Positions 16,949-26,201 of a DNA stretch of 64,000 bases are shown here, piece after piece; position 1 is the stretch's first letter, and every line of letters starts with the position of its first letter. The notes beneath the pieces are model-generated. The model was not told the DNA's origin. It did not search any database and saw nothing but the letters and a program-made list of their open reading frames with translations. The DNA is from Bin87 sp965232895 (GTDB lineage Bacteria; Chloroflexota; Dehalococcoidia; Lucifugimonadales; UBA3495), in contig OZ247430.1 in assembly GCA_965232895.1 (NCBI GenBank), positions 1,116,001-1,180,000 of the forward strand, in the 5' to 3' direction. Both the position numbers and the translations under genes were made by a program.

Positions 16949-18084
16949 CAGTTGGCCTTCCTCAATTCCTTTAGACCGGTGAGGACATCCTTCAATCGCT
17001 CGGCAAACAGATCAACATTTTGGCTAACCACGGTAGCTTGGACGGTCCGTCCCCTAAGCCAATTGTACCTCGTGTACTCTTGGCCTAAGCCGTCGGACTC
17101 GAAACCTGTGACCCAATTATTCAGAAAGTCCTGAAGTTCTTGGTTCGTATAGTCGAAGCGCACGCGGAAATCAAATTCGGCGGGACGGTTTTCGGTTGGA
17201 GCGTAAAAATGGGCAACGGTGATGGGTTGGGAGTGGAACTGACATCGTCCTCTGACTCGGATGCCGCCAGCGCTCGGTGTAATAAACCCACCAGCATTTT
17301 TGACAGCCTCAATCAGAGTATTTGCAGATTGCTGTACCTCAGGCGGAGAATTGGACAGGAACTCCTCAAGCGTCATGTTGCGACGACTATCACTGCTCCT
17401 ACCATTTTGGCGACGCGACTCGGATTGTCCGATAACACGCGATACCAGTATCTTTTCTTGAGTAGATTGGCCGGGGAATTGTTTGATTTCAACCGCTAGG
17501 ACCTCAATGTTTTCGCGGGTTTGTTCATTTAGGAACTTGACTACCCGTTCTAATTCTGAGGGTATGTCATCTGCTACGAAAAGCAGCCGTAGACGATTAG
17601 CCTCTAGATTCGTGGCAGCCCTTTCCCAGAACTCATCAACCAAATCTTCAAAATCAGTTTCGTCCACTGGTTTCAACAGTGTTCTCATTACAGCAAGCGG
17701 GTCAGTTTTCCGCTTACCCGCGTCCTCTTCGAGCGCACTGCGCATGCCGTTACCTGACCACACAACCGAGGCAGTGGCAGCATAGTCCAACATTTGCCCA
17801 ACAACTTTACGTCGGTTGTCGGGGTTGGTTCCACGCTTTACTTCGACCAACGTAGGGCGAGCGTGCTGGTCTATGAGTAGGTGGTCGACAGCCCAGCCTT
17901 CCACCGGCATCTCTCGGCGAATTAGGATCCAGCGAAGCGGATCCTCAGGTTCGATCTGCTCGCCAGCCAACAACTCTGGATGGTCAGCGATTAGCTCCTG
18001 TATCAACGACTCAGCGGAGAAAGGTTGTTCTTCCCAGGATTTCAACTTGCCCAGAGGATCGAGCGTGTAGATTTTCTCGGCCAA
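16948..18084 (-). CDS. PD-(D/E)XK nuclease-fold protein
   Basis: 378 residues. Residues 67-101 read DHLLID, then PTLVEVKRG and VVGQMLDYA. The D-x(n)-ExK core followed by Gln and Tyr is the PD-(D/E)XK pattern, as in NucS/DUF91-like proteins. A Ser/Arg-rich linker at about 215-235 joins a C-terminal domain with beta-rich segments (VAHFYAPTENRPAEFDFRVRFD). The gene is less GC-rich than its neighbours, so it may be transferred. The N-terminal DPLGKLKSW is common in proteins of this kind found next to restriction or defence genes, but none is seen here. Confidence 0.7.
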   Translation of the reverse strand: MAEKIYTLDPLGKLKSWEEQPFSAESLIQELIADHPELLAGEQIEPEDPLRWILIRREMPVEGWAVDHLLIDQHARPTLVEVKRGTNPDNRRKVVGQMLDYAATASVVWSGNGMRSALEEDAGKRKTDPLAVMRTLLKPVDETDFEDLVDEFWERAATNLEANRLRLLFVADDIPSELERVVKFLNEQTRENIEVLAVEIKQFPGQSTQEKILVSRVIGQSESRRQNGRSSDSRRNMTLEEFLSNSPPEVQQSANTLIEAVKNAGGFITPSAGGIRVRGRCQFHSQPITVAHFYAPTENRPAEFDFRVRFDYTNQELQDFLNNWVTGFESDGLGQEYTRYNWLRGRTVQATVVSQNVDLFAERLKDVLTGLKELRKAN

Positions 18085-18095
18085 AGCGCCTCCTC

Positions 18096-18656
18096 CTACA
18101 CCGGCAAAAACGGCTCGTCCGACGCCGGCGGCAGCTGCTCGAAGGCGTTGATGTTGAAGGCGAGCACCGAGTAGTAGCCCATCAGGTTGGTCAGCTCGAT
18201 CAGCCCCCGGTCGCCGAACTCGGCGCGGGCGGCGTCGAAGGTGGCCTGCGAAACCCGACGGGTGCGGAAGAACTCCCGGCCGTAGTTGATTACCGCTGAT
18301 TCCGCGGACGACAGCGGGGGCAATTCCTGCTGGTCACGCAGGGCGTCCACCAGCGCATCGCTGAGGCCCGCCCGCCGTCCGGCCGCGGCGTGGGCGTGCC
18401 AGATGAATTGGCAGTCCAGCTCCCGGGCGGTGGTTATCATGGCGAGCTCCGCCACGTTGTCGGGCAGGGTCGAACCCCCAGCGCGGAGGTAGTCCCGCAA
18501 AACCTCGCCGCGCTGGGCGATCTCAGGCACGTGGAGCTGCACGGCGATGGGCCCGAACTCAGGCACCGCTCCGCCGCGTGCGGATACGATAGCGTCAAAA
18601 GCGTCAACTTGTTCCGATGGTACAGCGTCCCGGGACGCGATGTGGAAACGAGGCAT
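18096..18656 (-). CDS. Carboxymuconolactone decarboxylase / AhpD-like protein
   Basis: 186 residues, all helical. The core ITTARELDCQFIWHAHAAAG, then GLSDALVDALR, matches CMD-family proteins. The usual CxxC is reduced to a single Cys before the His, so a disulfide-reductase role is doubtful and a lyase or hydratase-like role is more likely. The solitary gene sits between the nuclease-fold gene and a small membrane protein. Confidence 0.8.
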   Translation of the reverse strand: MPRFHIASRDAVPSEQVDAFDAIVSARGGAVPEFGPIAVQLHVPEIAQRGEVLRDYLRAGGSTLPDNVAELAMITTARELDCQFIWHAHAAAGRRAGLSDALVDALRDQQELPPLSSAESAVINYGREFFRTRRVSQATFDAARAEFGDRGLIELTNLMGYYSVLAFNINAFEQLPPASDEPFLPV

Positions 18657-18681
18657 GGTGCATTCTCCTGTCAGGTGCGGT

Positions 18682-19101
18682 TTAGTTGTCAGCAGCGACT
18701 AGCTCAGCGTCGGGAGGTTCCGTAAAAATCGGCTCCCCATCAGGTTCCAGATGACGGTGATTTATCAGCGCACGCAATAGCTGTTGGTGGCTGCGCCGAA
18801 TCTCGGCAAGCAGATTTGCTTGGGATTGCTCAATTTTGTCGGAGAGTTCCTTGTGAACGACATCCACCTTGTCGGAGAGTTCCTTGTGGACGGCGTCAAT
18901 TTTGTCGGAAAGTTCCTTGTGGACAGCGTCGATTCTGCCGGAAAGTTCCTTGTGGGAGGCCTCGTTCTTCTCGTTGGCATCCTTGAACTCATTTCGCTTC
19001 GGAAGGTTCCCCAAAGCGTAGGCAGCACCGACGCCACCAATAAACAACATCGCGCCAAGTGCAATAATCGCTATCAACTCAGCGTTTTCAATCACGGCCA
19101 A
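18682..19101 (-). CDS. Membrane-anchored hendecad coiled-coil protein
   Basis: 139 residues. One N-terminal transmembrane helix (IAIIALGAMLFIGGVGAAYA) is followed by a charged coiled coil. Residues 48-113 form six 11-residue units, four of them almost identical (VHKELSDKIDA). Eleven-residue periodicity predicts a right-handed coiled coil. The acidic tail has no known motif. It may be a small scaffold or tether at the membrane. A similarly built protein lies at 20188-20607, on the other side of an LLM gene. Confidence 0.7.
   Translation of the reverse strand: MAVIENAELIAIIALGAMLFIGGVGAAYALGNLPKRNEFKDANEKNEASHKELSGRIDAVHKELSDKIDAVHKELSDKVDVVHKELSDKIEQSQANLLAEIRRSHQQLLRALINHRHLEPDGEPIFTEPPDAELVAADN
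18829..18960 (-). repeat. Tandem 33-bp repeat (4 units) encoding hendecads
   Basis: Four near-identical in-frame 33-bp units encode (A/V)-(S/V)-HKELS-(G/D)-(R/K)-(I/V)-(D/E). Such arrays change copy number easily by slippage without breaking the frame. Confidence 0.8.
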
Positions 19102-19140
19102 TCCTCCGTGCTGCTATCAGGGTTTGTAATGCGTGACTCA

Positions 19141-20151
19141 TCACTGGCAGTGCGGAATAACTTCCTCGCCGAACAGCTGGATGGCCTCCATGATGCGCTC
19201 GTGGGGCGGGCCGCCGGAGTGCGCATGGCGCAGCCGCAGCAGGAAGTAGTCGGCGCCCGTGGCCTCCTTCCAGCGGTGGAACTCGTCCACCACCTCCTGG
19301 GGCTCGCCCAGGATCAGTCGGTCGGGGCCCAGATTGTCGATGTTGATCTGCGATTCCTCGGTGTATTGCCGGAATTCGTTGAGGCCGTTGCGCCAGTAGT
19401 ATTTGTAGGCGTCCATGACCTCCGGCCCGTACACCCGCTCCGCTTCGGCGCGGGTCGGGGCAACCCAGGCGTCACGCATCAGGCACAGCACCGGTTCCTT
19501 GCCGGCTTCTTCCGCCGCGCGCTGGTAGGCGTTGGCCAGGGAAATCGTGTTTTCGAGGTCGGTGCTGGGACCGGCCACAAACCCGTCGGCGATCCTTCCC
19601 GCCCGCCGCGCTCCCGGTGTCCGGCTCGCCCCGATCCACAGCGGCGGCGCGGGATCCGAGTAGGGCCGGGGCGTGATGGTGAGGTCGTCCAGGTTGAAGT
19701 GCTCGCCGGAGAACGAGAACCGCTCACCGCTCCAGCATTGCCGGATGACCTCGATCTCCTCCTCGAACCGGCTCACCCGCTGCTCGATGGCGATGTCAAA
19801 CGTGCGGAAGTCCACGGGCTGGTAGCCCAGACCCACGCCCAGGATGAACCGCCCCCGCGACACGATGTCCAGGGTGATGACGTCCTCCGCCAGCCGCACC
19901 GGATGATGCAGGGGCAGCAGGATGACCGAGGTGCCCAGGTTAAGCGTCGTGGTCTGCGCGGCAACCGCCGCCGAAACGATCAGCGGCGAGGGCAGGAACC
20001 CATCCCGGTCCTGGTGGTGCTCCCCGAAGAAGCAGGAATCGAAACCGGATGCCTCTGCGAGCTTCGCCTCGGCCACGACCTCATCGACGCGCAGCGCCAG
20101 GTTCTCCCCGGCCGGCGGGTCTGCGATGGAACTGTAGATGCCGAATTTCAT
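19141..20151 (-). CDS. LLM-class flavin-dependent oxidoreductase
   Basis: 336 residues from ATG 20151. It has the bacterial luciferase-like TIM barrel: MKFGIYSS start, EASGFDSCFFGEHHQ, LNLGTSVILLPLHHPVRLAEDV, GRFILGVGLGYQP and PPLWIGASR. These bind FMNH2 or F420 and insert oxygen or remove hydride from small substrates. The C-terminal LLRLRHAHSGGPPHERIMEAI is typical of alkanal-type members. Probably a stand-alone catabolic enzyme. Confidence 0.9.
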   Translation of the reverse strand: MKFGIYSSIADPPAGENLALRVDEVVAEAKLAEASGFDSCFFGEHHQDRDGFLPSPLIVSAAVAAQTTTLNLGTSVILLPLHHPVRLAEDVITLDIVSRGRFILGVGLGYQPVDFRTFDIAIEQRVSRFEEEIEVIRQCWSGERFSFSGEHFNLDDLTITPRPYSDPAPPLWIGASRTPGARRAGRIADGFVAGPSTDLENTISLANAYQRAAEEAGKEPVLCLMRDAWVAPTRAEAERVYGPEVMDAYKYYWRNGLNEFRQYTEESQINIDNLGPDRLILGEPQEVVDEFHRWKEATGADYFLLRLRHAHSGGPPHERIMEAIQLFGEEVIPHCQ

Positions 20152-20187
20152 GGACAACCCTTTACGTTTGCGACGATTGTACGCCTG

Positions 20188-20607
20188 CTAATTGCCCCTG
20201 CCATTCTGGGCAACGGCCTCGGTCAGGCGGTTCAAAGCTTCCAGAAACGCCTGCCGCTCTGCGGCTGCAAGCCGACGTTCTTCAGCGGCGCGTTCCTCGG
20301 CGTGGCGACGTTCTTCCGTGATCTGTTCCAGCGTGTTTTTCATCAGCTCCATCATCAGGTCGTTGCGCCTGCGCTCCTCATTGTTGCGCTGTCGCTCGCG
20401 TAAGAACAACATCAGGTCGGAACCGCCGGTGATGGTGATTGCGATGCTCGTGTGGATTATGCCATGGTGCAGCACGGTGGTGGACAAATAGCGGGCCACA
20501 GGTCCGGGCCGGCACATCAGCTCAACCGCGTTTTCCGGCGTGCAGGGCAGCGCGGTATAGCGCCAGAACAGCCATGTGACCGCGGCCGCCAGTGCGCCGA
20601 AAAGCAA
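20188..20607 (-). CDS. Small membrane protein with charged coiled coil
   Basis: 139 residues from a TTG start. A hydrophobic N-terminus (LFGALAAAVTWLFWRYTAL) and a second weak hydrophobic region (LHHGIIHTSIAITITGGSDLML) precede a long Glu/Arg coiled coil (about residues 70-135, EERRHAEERAAEERRLAAAE). No catalytic motif. The layout recalls the protein at 18682-19101 although the sequences are not alike. Unknown function. Confidence 0.55.
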   Translation of the reverse strand: MLFGALAAAVTWLFWRYTALPCTPENAVELMCRPGPVARYLSTTVLHHGIIHTSIAITITGGSDLMLFLRERQRNNEERRRNDLMMELMKNTLEQITEERRHAEERAAEERRLAAAERQAFLEALNRLTEAVAQNGRGN

Positions 20608-20689
20608 TGGAGCCCAGCTCCAAGGCTAGCGTCCTGATGCCGGAGCCCATTATAACCATTGGCGCCAGTTAGCGTCAGAGGACGAATTG

Positions 20690-21340
20690 AGCAATAGAAT
20701 TGAGCAATAGAGCGGTGGATGCGTCCGGTTTCGTCCGGTTCCAGTCCATCCCACTGCGCCAGAATGTTGAAGACCATCATCAGGTGCGCCAGATGCGCCT
20801 CAAAACCGCGCCAGGTCAGATGTCGCATCGTCTTGCTGCCCCACACAGTGGTCATCATGGCAAAGGTGGTTTCCACCGCCATACGCACGTTCCACTCCTC
20901 CCGTCGGCAGATCTTGACGTTGGTTGGGTCGCCTTCTGTTCAAGCCAGGGGCAGGCTCTGGGCGCGGTGAAAGCCGGTATCGGCCAGGATGATCGTCCGT
21001 CCGTCGCAGTGTTCCAGCAGGTGTCGGAAGGTCTGGTCGTGCGGGCCGGTCAAAGATCAGGGCGGTTCGGCCGTCCCAATCGGTGATCAGGCCCAGTTGG
21101 TTGATCACGATGCAGAGCTTGCCCCCGACGATCCAGCGGTGATTGGACTTGCCCTTCCGTCCCGCCTGGTGGAAATCACGCCCGGAGCGCGCCGGATGGC
21201 GGAGTGCAATGCCACAGCTGTCGGCGATGCCCCGGATGGTGGCCCGGACCAAAAAGCAGCCGGGCCAGCAGGATTGGGTTTCGAGACGGCGGAAGAGGCG
21301 GGTGCGTTCCGGCAGTTTGGGGAAGCGATGACCATAGCTA
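20690..21340 (-). pseudogene. Decayed DDE transposase
   Basis: Pieces in different minus-strand frames line up as one transposase: HRWIVGGKLCIVINQLGLI, then HCDGRTIILADTGFH in another frame, then MAVETTFAMMTTVWGSK and AHLAHLMMVFNILAQW. The Asp-Asp-Glu positions are still recognisable. At least two frameshifts break it. It joins directly to a truncated recombinase at about 21335, so its insertion probably removed the recombinase 5' end. Family not certain (IS5/IS982-like style). Confidence 0.7.
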
Positions 21341-22652
21341 TGTCGTCTCCATCACCGAACATGCCGACGACACCCCACCGGCAAGCTCATGGAGGCCATC
21401 ATCGAAGGCGTGGACGAGTTCTACAGCGAAAATCTTGCCCAGGAAGTGACGCGGGGTATGCGGGAAGCCGCATCACGGGGCTTCTGGATGACCAGCAACG
21501 CCCCCTACGGCTATAGGCGGGTCTATGTTCAGGACGGGGCCAAGAAACGCCCCCGCCTGGAACTACCCGCCCCACGACGCGGTGGTCCGCCGCATCTTCG
21601 ACCTCACCCTACAGGGCAAAACATCCCTGGACATCCTCAAGACCTTCAACGCCGAGGGCATCCCCTCCCCCAACGGCAAGCAGTGGCACAAGACCACCGT
21701 CCACAAGATCCTCACCAATGAAGCCTACACCGGCACCCTGGTCTGGGGCCAGAAGGCGAGGGACGGGCAGCAGCCGGTGCGGGTGAAAGACGCCTTCCCC
21801 GCCATTATCTCCCAGCAGGAGTTCCAGCGAGACAGGAAACTGTTGGAGGCGCGGGCGCCCAGGGTCACCCACCCCCGCCGCGCCGCCAGCCCCTACCTGC
21901 TCAGCGGGTTGGCCAGGTGCGAGACCTGCGGCAAGGCCCTCACCGCCGCCGAAGCCAAGGGCGGCAAGTACACCTACTACGTCTGCCACTCCCTGCTCAA
22001 GCAGGGCAGCGGAACCTGCGACACCCCACGACTCAACGCCAAGTCCTTCGAGGAGATCATCATCTCCAACATCCGGGACAACATCCTCACCGAGTCCAAC
22101 GTCCGCGACCTGGTGAAGCTGGTGGACGAGGAGATGGACGGGGTAGCCCGGGAACAGCGGCAGAACCTGGAGACCATCGAGGCCGAATTGGAGGAGGTGA
22201 AGCGGAAGCTGGACCGCATCTGGCATTTCGTGGAGAGCACCGACCTGGACATGGCCGACGCCTCGGAGCGCATCCTGGAACACCTCCACCGCCGGGAGCA
22301 ACTGGAAGCTGCCGCCGAGGAAGCCCGGGCCGTCCTGTCCCAGCGTCGAGAACTGCTGGACAGCGCCGACACCATCGCCGCCTTTGCCCAGGACATGAGC
22401 GAGTTTCTCAGAACCAGCGAACTCACCGAGACCAAATCCTTCGTGCGGTCATTCGTCAAGGAGGTGCTGGTGCGGCCCGGCGGAGCGACGATTGTCTATA
22501 CCATCCCCACGCCGGATGACAGTCCCATAGGGGGAGCGGACGCCGCCGAAATCGCCCTGAATGGCGGAGTTCGCAGTATTGGACACGGTGGTGGAGGCTA
22601 CGGGATTCGAACCCGTGACCCCCTGCTTGCAAAGCAGGTGCTCTCCCACTGA
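21335..22652 (+). pseudogene. Large serine recombinase, 5'-truncated and frameshifted
   Basis: The catalytic N-terminus is missing. Reading starts at YVVSITEHADDTP and continues in another frame with GKLMEAIIEGVDEFYSENL. The switch at about 21375 equals one lost C. A second shift at about 21566 (one extra base) leads into PHDAVVRRIFDLTLQG, the recombinase domain, a zinc ribbon (CETCGKAL...YYVCHS...GTC) and a long coiled coil (about 22100-22400). The last 20 codons run through tRNA-Ala. Serine integrases of this type mediate phage or ICE integration, so this is a remnant of an integrated element. Confidence 0.85.
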
Positions 22653-22663
22653 GCTAAGCCCCC
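22589..22663 (-). tRNA. tRNA-Ala (anticodon TGC)
   Basis: A cloverleaf can be drawn on the minus strand. The acceptor GGGGGCT pairs with AGCCTCC with the alanine G3:U70 wobble, the D-arm is GCTC...GAGC, the anticodon stem-loop CTGCTTTGCAAGCAG has TGC at 34-36, and the T-arm contains GTTCGAATC. CCA is encoded at 22589-22591. The end of the serine recombinase reading frame lies over it. Confidence 0.97.
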
Positions 22664-22747
22664 ACGCCAAGCCCCTACGGACCAGCGGCGGCTGCGTCGA
22701 CCGCCCTTCCATACTACCACCCAGCCGCGATTGCCGGCCACGCGCCA

Positions 22748-23779
22748 TTACAGGTCCATGATCAGCACCCACATCGGCTCCCGCCCGATGTCATACACCT
22801 CCAGCGGCTCTAATTCCCCGCTGTCCTGGTTCACCCGGTAGGACGCCAGCCGCCCCGTCTCCAGGCCCGAGGCGTACAGGTAGCTGCCCGTGGTGTCCAG
22901 GCTGAAGGCCCGCGGCACCGCCTCGGTAGGCACCCGCCCGATGGCGGTCAGGCTGCCGTCCGTGCCGTCCACGGCAAAGCCGGCCACGCTGTTGTGCCCC
23001 CGGTTGGGCGCGTACAGGAACCGGCCCGACGGGGTGATCTGGATCTGCGAGCAGGTGTTGCGCTCCGTGAAACCCTCCGGCAGCGTCGGCACCGTCTGGA
23101 AGGGCGACAGCGTGCCGGCGTCGGCGTCGAAACGGTACGCAGTGACGCTGCACCCCTGCTCATTCGACGAGTACACCACGTCCAGGTTGGGGTTGAAGCA
23201 GATGTGCCGCGGCCCCTCGGGCGAGGTCGGGTTGGCCCGGTCCGGCGTGTTGGGCGTCAGCCGGCCCGTCGACTCGTCGAACCGAAACTGGAAGATGGCG
23301 TTGGGCCCCGTCTGAGACCCTTCGGCGATGTGCGGCACGAAGGCGTAGCGGTTGGACGCGTCGGTCTGCACGTAGTGCGCGCCGATGCCCGTCTCCCGCC
23401 ACTCGATGGGCGTGGCGTCCAGCCGTCCGTCGTCGCCGAAGCCATGCACGCCCACCCGCGCCTGGTAGTAGTAGGCCGACAGCAGGTAGTTTCCGGTGCG
23501 GTCCACAAAGAGGTGCACCGGATTGCCGTCCAGGTCGATGTCGCTGATCCGCTCGAGGTCGCCGCTGCCCCCGTTGATGCTGTACGACGTCAGCCCGAAC
23601 TCTCCCGGACGCCGCCGTCCCACGAACAGATAGCGCTTCCCGAGATCCGTCGCCATCGGCGCCGGCATTCCCTCCAGCGGAAACTCGACCCGCCCCTTCA
23701 GCCCGCCCGTCGCCGGATCCAGGTCATACCGCGCAATAACGTCGTCCCCCTGTAGCGATACGTACAGATAGGTAGCCAT
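22748..23779 (-). CDS. Lactonase-family seven-bladed beta-propeller (6-phosphogluconolactonase / CMLE-like)
   Basis: 343 residues from ATG 23779 (GGAGG about 8 bp upstream). Repeated blade motifs include YLYVSLQGDDVIARYDLD, GPRHICFNPNLDVVYSSNE, ITPSGRFLYAPNRGHNSVAGF and FSLDTTGSYLYASG. This matches the bacterial YbhE/Pgl-type propeller family. No signal peptide, so cytoplasmic. It may hydrolyse a sugar or muconate lactone; the neighbours do not decide which. Confidence 0.85.
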   Translation of the reverse strand: MATYLYVSLQGDDVIARYDLDPATGGLKGRVEFPLEGMPAPMATDLGKRYLFVGRRRPGEFGLTSYSINGGSGDLERISDIDLDGNPVHLFVDRTGNYLLSAYYYQARVGVHGFGDDGRLDATPIEWRETGIGAHYVQTDASNRYAFVPHIAEGSQTGPNAIFQFRFDESTGRLTPNTPDRANPTSPEGPRHICFNPNLDVVYSSNEQGCSVTAYRFDADAGTLSPFQTVPTLPEGFTERNTCSQIQITPSGRFLYAPNRGHNSVAGFAVDGTDGSLTAIGRVPTEAVPRAFSLDTTGSYLYASGLETGRLASYRVNQDSGELEPLEVYDIGREPMWVLIMDL

Positions 23780-23824
23780 CTCAACACCTCCGCTATTCTC
23801 ACGCGCACCCACTTGGGTAAGTGT

Positions 23825-23943
23825 CATAAACAGGATTTACGGGATTTCAGGATTTGACAGGATTGGGAGATCTTCATCAGGGAACAGTTCCAATCCTGGT
23901 AATCCCTAAATCTTGAAAATCCTGTTTCTGACGATTTACAAAA
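23825..23943. repeat. Dispersed palindrome, family A copy 2
   Basis: The left arm is AAACAGGATTTACGGGATT and the right arm AATCTTGAAAATCCTGTTTC; CAATCCTGGTAATCC lies between. It occupies the gap between the ACAD-like gene stop and the lactonase start. Confidence 0.85.
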
Positions 23944-23963
23944 CTGGACACGCACGAACTCTG

Positions 23964-25142
23964 CTATTCCATCACCCGCGCGCCGGGCAGCCCCAGCAGG
24001 AACTGCCCGTGGTTCTCGTAGGCCGTGTCGCTCACCATTTGGTGCTGGGCCGCCGCGTTGATGTCCCGCAGGCACTGCTGCAGGATGTTGGGCGTGAACA
24101 GCGCCTCGCCGCCGCCGTAGCGGAAGGCCTGCGCCGTCACGTCCGCGGCCACGTCGGTGGTGTAGGTGGCGCAACTCCGCATCTGCGCCTGCAATGGAGG
24201 CGGCGGAGTGTGACCGGCGCAGACCGATCGCCACGCCTCTTCCAGGATCTCCACGTTGAGGGAGCGGGCCGCCCGCAGCCGCAGGTCGCACTCGCCCAGC
24301 GCCCGCTGGAACGTCGCCCGGTTCGCCAGCAGGTTCACCGAGTTGTACCCCCGCGTCTTGGACGCCGCCGCCTCGGTCACCGCGTCCAGGGCCCGCCGCG
24401 CCACGCCCAGCGCGAAGGCCGAGTGCTCGTTGGTCACAAAACCCGGCCGGCCCAGGCGGTGCAGCGCGCCGCCCCGCTTCGGCTCCGTGAGTGCCGAGTC
24501 CCACGCGAACCCATCGGGCACGAACAGGTCCTCCACCGAGAAGTCGCAGCTTCCGGTGCCGCGCAGGCCCATCACCTGCCAGTTGTCATGCACCTTGACC
24601 TGGTGCCTGGGCATCGCCATCCGGACCTGCCGTGGATGGCCGGCCGGTTCGTCCGCAACCACGCGAGCGCCGGCGGAGACCCACTCGGCGTGCATGATCC
24701 CGCTGCCGAACCGCCAGTGCCCGGTGACCCGGTATCCGCCGTCCACGGGCGTCGCCGTTGCCGAAGGCGCGGCCGCGCCGGCGACCTTGGGCGGCTTGCC
24801 GCCAACGAATATCTCCTCGATGGCATCGTCGGACAGGAACGCCCCCAGGCTGCCCAGGCTCGCCGCTCCGATCATCAGGCACCATCCCGAGGCCGGATCG
24901 ATGCGGCTCACCGCCTCCAGCACGTCCAGTTGCGTCACCGCGTCGGCCTCGGCCCCGCCCAGCGCGTGGGGCGTCTTCAGCCGCAGCAACCCCGACTCGT
25001 ACAGCGCGTTCACCGATGCCGGCGCCAGCGTGCCGATCCGCTCTGACTCCTCCGCCCCGGCCTCCAGCGTGGCCCGCACACTCTCCACCGCGTCTATCAG
25101 GACACGATGCTTTTCGGTGCGATCGTAGGGAAATCCGTTCAT
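23964..25142 (-). CDS. Acyl-CoA-dehydrogenase-like flavin monooxygenase (HsaA/DszC type)
   Basis: 392 residues from ATG 25142. It has an ACAD layout: helical N-terminus (VESVRATLEAGAEESERIG), ALGGAEADAVTQLDVLEAVSR, GWCLMIGAAS, the WRFGSG and MGLRGTGSCDFSVEDLFVP loops, and a C-terminal helical bundle with GGGEALF. The usual catalytic Glu region of acyl-CoA dehydrogenases is not seen, while GLRGTGS is typical of two-component hydroxylases that use reduced flavin. The LLM gene follows 13 bp upstream on the same strand, so the two flavin enzymes may share a pathway. Confidence 0.8.
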   Translation of the reverse strand: MNGFPYDRTEKHRVLIDAVESVRATLEAGAEESERIGTLAPASVNALYESGLLRLKTPHALGGAEADAVTQLDVLEAVSRIDPASGWCLMIGAASLGSLGAFLSDDAIEEIFVGGKPPKVAGAAAPSATATPVDGGYRVTGHWRFGSGIMHAEWVSAGARVVADEPAGHPRQVRMAMPRHQVKVHDNWQVMGLRGTGSCDFSVEDLFVPDGFAWDSALTEPKRGGALHRLGRPGFVTNEHSAFALGVARRALDAVTEAAASKTRGYNSVNLLANRATFQRALGECDLRLRAARSLNVEILEEAWRSVCAGHTPPPPLQAQMRSCATYTTDVAADVTAQAFRYGGGEALFTPNILQQCLRDINAAAQHQMVSDTAYENHGQFLLGLPGARVME

Positions 25143-25155
25143 GCCGTCGCCGGTC

Positions 25156-26073
25156 CTATGCGTCCACCTTGGGAAACACGTCCTGCACCAGCGCGTCCAT
25201 GGTGTCCAGCAGCTGTTGCAGGTCGCCGCAGTCGTGGCAGTTGATCTGGAACTCGTCCAGGCCGGACTCCTGCCGGTAGCGGTTGAGGTCCGACACGATC
25301 TGCTCGGTGGTGCCATAGTCCGTCGGCCGGTCGTTATCCGAGACCGAGTGCCCCGAGATGCTGCTGATGTTCACCCGGAAGCTCATCCGCACCCGCGGCG
25401 GCTCCTCCCGTCCGATCTCGGCGGACACGTCATTGAGGTACCGCCAGTTGCTGACCAGGGTCGGCAGCGGCGTCGGCGTCGGCTGCCACACCTGCGCGAA
25501 CCGAGCCGCCCGCCGCAGGGAGGCGTGGCTGGAGCCGCCGATCCAGATGGGTGGGTGCGGCTGCTGCACCGGCTTGGGGCTGGTATGCAGCCCGTCGAAG
25601 GAGAAGAACCGCCCGTTGAACGACACCGGGTCCGGCTCCCAGCATGCCTTCCACAGTCGCAGGTACTCGTTGGTGCGCGCTCCCCGCTCCCGGTGCGGCA
25701 CGTCCAGCGCGGCGTACTCGATCTCGTTCCAGCCCGACCCCACGCCGACGATGGCCCGCCCGTCGGACATCTGGTCCAGCGTGGCAACCATCTTGGCCGT
25801 CACCACCGGGTTGCGGTAGGGCATGATCAATACCGACGTGCCCAGCCCGATTTTCGACGTGCGCGACGCCACGTAGGCCAGGGACATCAGCGGGTCGTAC
25901 ACCTGCCGCCACGGCTCGCTCCGCGCCCCGTCGTCAACGATCACGTGGTCGTTGACGAACACCGCGTCAAACCCCAGTTCCTCCGCCTTGACCGCCGTGT
26001 CGAGAATGCCCTTCGCTGACGCCGGAAAGCCCAGGTAGTCCGCGTTGGGCAACCGGAACGAGTACTTGACCAT
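25156..26073 (-). CDS. LLM-class F420/FMN-dependent oxidoreductase
   Basis: 305 residues. The luciferase-like fold is shown by MVKYSFRLPNADYLGF, EELGFDAVFVNDHV, TSKIGLGTSVLIMPYRNPV, GRAIVGVGSGWNEIEYAAL and HPPIWIGGSS. GSGWNEIEY is a typical cofactor-loop motif of TIGR-type F420-dependent members. Probably co-transcribed with the downstream ACAD-like oxidase gene. The substrate is unknown. Confidence 0.92.
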   Translation of the reverse strand: MVKYSFRLPNADYLGFPASAKGILDTAVKAEELGFDAVFVNDHVIVDDGARSEPWRQVYDPLMSLAYVASRTSKIGLGTSVLIMPYRNPVVTAKMVATLDQMSDGRAIVGVGSGWNEIEYAALDVPHRERGARTNEYLRLWKACWEPDPVSFNGRFFSFDGLHTSPKPVQQPHPPIWIGGSSHASLRRAARFAQVWQPTPTPLPTLVSNWRYLNDVSAEIGREEPPRVRMSFRVNISSISGHSVSDNDRPTDYGTTEQIVSDLNRYRQESGLDEFQINCHDCGDLQQLLDTMDALVQDVFPKVDA

Positions 26074-26201
26074 TCGATACCGCCTTCCTGTATGAATTAT
26101 CGATCACGTTTGGCGGTCATCATATTGCCAACGCGAAGTTGAAACAAGAGTCGGCATCGGCGATAATCCCGCTACGAAAACGCCCGCAGCGGAGGCCCAC
26201 C

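Noticed and set aside
18829..18960. CRISPR-like array (regular 33-bp units)
   Set aside because: Units are in frame, have no spacers, and encode coiled-coil hendecads.
22561..22652. Last codons of the recombinase (GYGIRTRDPLLAKQVLSH) as protein sequence
   Set aside because: This is a translation of the tRNA-Ala gene, a common annotation artefact.
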